From NCBI GenBank assembly GCA_020847855.1, contig JADLBH010000038.1, positions 114,902-178,901 on the forward strand: 64,000 bases of DNA, written 5' to 3'. A program made the position numbers and the translations under genes. The notes beneath the pieces are model-generated. The model did not search any database. It was given only the letters and a program-made list of their open reading frames with translations, and was not told where the DNA came from. Shown here one piece after another: positions 62,075 through 64,000 of this stretch; position 1 is the stretch's first letter; every line of letters begins with the position of its first letter. This DNA comes from Fimbriimonadaceae bacterium (GTDB lineage: Bacteria > Armatimonadota > Fimbriimonadia > Fimbriimonadales > Fimbriimonadaceae).

Positions 62075-62995
62075 TCAGCCCTTGAACAGGCTCTTGGCGA
62101 TAAAGAGCAGGTTCGCGGGTCGCTCGGCCAGCCTGCGGGTGAAGTAGGGGTACCACTCTTGGCCGAACGGCACATAGACTCGGACTGGGTAACCGGCGTG
62201 ATGGAGCTCTGCCTGGAGATCTCTGCGGATTCCGTAGAGCATTTGCCATTCAAACCTACCTTTTTCAAGGCTCTTTGTTTCGGCGAATCCCCGTACCGTG
62301 GTAATGATCGCCGCGTCGTGGGTCGCGATCGCGGGATAGTTCGCCTCGCACACAAGTCTCTTGGATTGGTCTATGTACTGACTGTCTACCTTGGACTTGT
62401 CTTGGTAAGCGACCGACTCTGGCTCCAGATACGCGCCTTTGACGAGACGGACCCTGCAACCGAGCTCCAAGAGTCGGTCCAGGTCTTGGTCGGTTCGGAG
62501 CAGATAGCTCTGGAGCACGGTGCCGGTGTTCGGATGGTCGGGAAAGACCCGCTCCACCATCGCGATCGTGCGCTCGGTATATTCGCTCGCCTCCATATCG
62601 GCTCGAACGAACAGGTCGTGCCTCGCCGCCGCCGTGAGCAGCTTGCGGTAGTTCGCCTCGGCAACCTCGTCCCCTTGGTCGAGTCCGAGTGCCGTGAGCT
62701 TGATACTGATGTTGATGCTTGCGACATGGGGGCTCGCGCCGATCGCCTCCACGAGCGCTAGGTAGTGCTCGAGCCCGCGGTTCGCCTCCTCCAGGGTCGC
62801 AACGTTCTCCCCCAAGAGGTCGAGCGAGACGCCGAACCCCTGGGCCGCCAATCCCTCTGCCACCGAGACCGCCTCCGCCACCGTCTCGCCTGCGATGAAC
62901 CGGGACACCATGGGCCGGAACAATCGGCTCCGGGTGACGGCGCGTCGCACCCATCGAAGACCGGAGGTGCGGAGGATCAGGGCGCGAAAGAGCAT
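62075..62995 (-). CDS. Proline dehydrogenase
   Basis: A 306-residue FAD enzyme oxidising proline to pyrroline-5-carboxylate, of the short monofunctional type. SIKLTALGLD, VRADMEASEYTERTI, GTVLQSYLLRTDQDL, CRVRLVKGAYLEPESVAY, EWQMLYGIRRDLQ and the C-terminal VRVYVPFGQEWYPYFTRRLAERPANL (FAD and substrate contacts). The P5C dehydrogenase gene is not in the window. It is divergent from the GT9 gene. Confidence 0.93.
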   Translation of the reverse strand: MLFRALILRTSGLRWVRRAVTRSRLFRPMVSRFIAGETVAEAVSVAEGLAAQGFGVSLDLLGENVATLEEANRGLEHYLALVEAIGASPHVASINISIKLTALGLDQGDEVAEANYRKLLTAAARHDLFVRADMEASEYTERTIAMVERVFPDHPNTGTVLQSYLLRTDQDLDRLLELGCRVRLVKGAYLEPESVAYQDKSKVDSQYIDQSKRLVCEANYPAIATHDAAIITTVRGFAETKSLEKGRFEWQMLYGIRRDLQAELHHAGYPVRVYVPFGQEWYPYFTRRLAERPANLLFIAKSLFKG

Positions 62996-63035
62996 CGTTG
63001 GCTGGGCGGATTCTACTGCCGATCGGCCTCAGAGG

Positions 63036-63048
63036 TAGATTCCTCCCT
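63036..63048 (+). promoter_or_regulatory. Leaderless-type -10 box for the GT9 gene
   Basis: TAGATT (63036-63041) ends 7 nt before ATG 63049. Confidence 0.45.
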
Positions 63049-64000
63049 ATGGATCGGGGCGAGTGGCCGCAGTGTGCGATCCTCGTCACCCACCCTCACC
63101 TCGGCGACGCGGTGAACACGACCCCCGCCGGACCATGGCTCCGCCAGGCTTGGCCGTGGGCACAACTGGTGGCACTCACGTCGCCGGTGGGCGGCGAGCT
63201 GCTCGGGGCGACGGGCGACTTTGACGCGGTCTTGACCCGGCCCGAGTCTTGGACCGAGCGGCTCCGAACAACCCTTGAGCTCCGGAGGCTTCGTCCCGAT
63301 CTCGCGATTTTCACCTACTCGCAACGCACCCTCGTGCGCCTCGCGGCACAAGCCGGGATCCGCGAGCGCTGGGTGGTGCAGGGCGACCGGCCCAGCCCGT
63401 TGGCCACGCTTGAGGTCAAGGCGTCCCCCGATGAGCCCGAGGTGCCCAGTGCCCTGGCAAGGCTGATGAACCTGGCCGGCGTCGCCACGCCGAGCCTTGC
63501 TCCCGTGGTCCGACCGACCGCCGAACAGGTTGCCGAGGCACGCGGGTTCGCCTCTCGGCTCGATCCCGCGGGCATCGGCATCATTGCGATGCACGCAGGG
63601 GCCTCCCACCCATCAAAGCGCTGGCCCCGTCGCCACTGGGCCGAGCTTGCGCGGCTTGTGGAGGCTTCGTCCCACCCAGTGGTCTGGATCGGGTCATCGG
63701 CGGAGTCCGAACCATGCGAGGGGCTGAGCGGCACCAATGCGTGCGGCCGATGGCCCGTGCTCGGCACAGCCGCCTTTCTCGCACAGTGCGAGTGTCTCGT
63801 AACGGGCGACTCGGGCCCCATGCACCTGGCGGCCGGGGTCGGGTGCCGTGTCGTCGGGCTCTTCGGCCCCACCGATTCAGGACGGTTCCAGCCCTACGGC
63901 GAGGGCCACACCCTCTTCCAAGGCGGTTGCCCCGAGGGGTGCGTGGGCTTGGATCGGTGCCGCGGCCTCTGCTTGGAGGGTGTCCAGCCTCTCACCGTGC
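63049..64000 (+). CDS. Glycosyltransferase family 9, 3' end beyond window
   Basis: An open frame from ATG 63049 to the window edge (317 codons) encodes a GT9 (heptosyltransferase-type) enzyme. LVTHPHLGDAVNTTP at the N-terminus, RPDLAIFTYSQRTLVRLAAQAGI, IAMHAGASHPSKRWPRRHWAELARLV, and the donor-site segment LVTGDSGPMHLAAGVGCRVVGLFGPTDSGRFQPYG. It transfers a sugar, classically ADP-heptose, to lipopolysaccharide or another surface glycan, and implies a Gram-negative-type envelope if the LPS role holds. Continues beyond the window. Confidence 0.9.
   Translation, partial: MDRGEWPQCAILVTHPHLGDAVNTTPAGPWLRQAWPWAQLVALTSPVGGELLGATGDFDAVLTRPESWTERLRTTLELRRLRPDLAIFTYSQRTLVRLAAQAGIRERWVVQGDRPSPLATLEVKASPDEPEVPSALARLMNLAGVATPSLAPVVRPTAEQVAEARGFASRLDPAGIGIIAMHAGASHPSKRWPRRHWAELARLVEASSHPVVWIGSSAESEPCEGLSGTNACGRWPVLGTAAFLAQCECLVTGDSGPMHLAAGVGCRVVGLFGPTDSGRFQPYGEGHTLFQGGCPEGCVGLDRCRGLCLEGVQPLTV

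Overview
The window is 64 kb of GC-rich bacterial chromosome, densely coding on both strands. I see no rRNA, tRNA, CRISPR array, insertion sequence, prophage or plasmid function. Several features suggest a Fimbriimonas-like member of the Armatimonadota: five DinB-superfamily proteins, a PEP-CTERM protein, a DUF4331 protein paired with a TPR lipoprotein, many secreted beta-propeller/BNR-type proteins, and high GC. The phylum assignment is inference, because the window holds no rRNA or ribosomal protein gene.

Layout. 1-9.9 kb: a CHRD-domain secreted protein cut by the window edge, four of the DinB proteins, a SIMPL protein, DUF3298 and DUF1905 proteins, a GH76-type hydrolase, an SDR oxidoreductase and a large secreted orphan. 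9.9-21.2 kb: DUF1579, the TPR lipoprotein and DUF4331 pair, DUF1801, an asparagine synthetase, a cytochrome c/PQQ-type sugar dehydrogenase divergent from an MsrA lipoprotein, the fifth DinB protein and a DUF885 peptidase. 21.2-33.9 kb: the PEP-CTERM protein, a BNR-repeat protein, a YpfJ-type metalloprotease, a sulfur/persulfide operon (TSUP exporter, YgaP-like rhodanese, persulfide-dioxygenase-like MBL-rhodanese), a 21-bp repeat tract followed by gene relics, an 819-residue secreted orphan, pdxH and an M14 carboxypeptidase. 33.9-46.4 kb: a secreted two-gene operon, ahcY behind an SAH riboswitch, a degenerate serine hydrolase, small membrane/zinc proteins, a 1498-residue SBBP/Ig-like protein and a cyclophilin. 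46.4-64 kb: mainly central metabolism (gpmA, pyruvate dehydrogenase-type E2, ROK sugar kinase, dtd, deoC, two aldehyde dehydrogenases, MsmK/UgpC-type ABC ATPase, ppdK, enoyl-CoA hydratase plus biotin carboxylase, proline dehydrogenase), a cNMP-binding protein and a partial GT9 glycosyltransferase.

The most general observation concerns gene starts. About 25 genes lack a Shine-Dalgarno sequence and instead carry a TANNNT box ending 6-9 nt (most often exactly 6) before the start codon. This is the arrangement of leaderless transcripts and it fixes several start codons. One of these starts (ATG 36381) is out of frame with its gene because a 7-bp unit is repeated three times in the signal-peptide region, so that gene is a candidate for phase variation.

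Other points to follow up: the open, heptad-repeat-coding frame directly after the amber stop of the persulfide-dioxygenase gene, flanked by relics of rhodanese and pdxH 3' ends; the SAH riboswitch; a serine hydrolase without catalytic residues; and an ALDH16-like enzyme split into two overlapping genes beside deoC.
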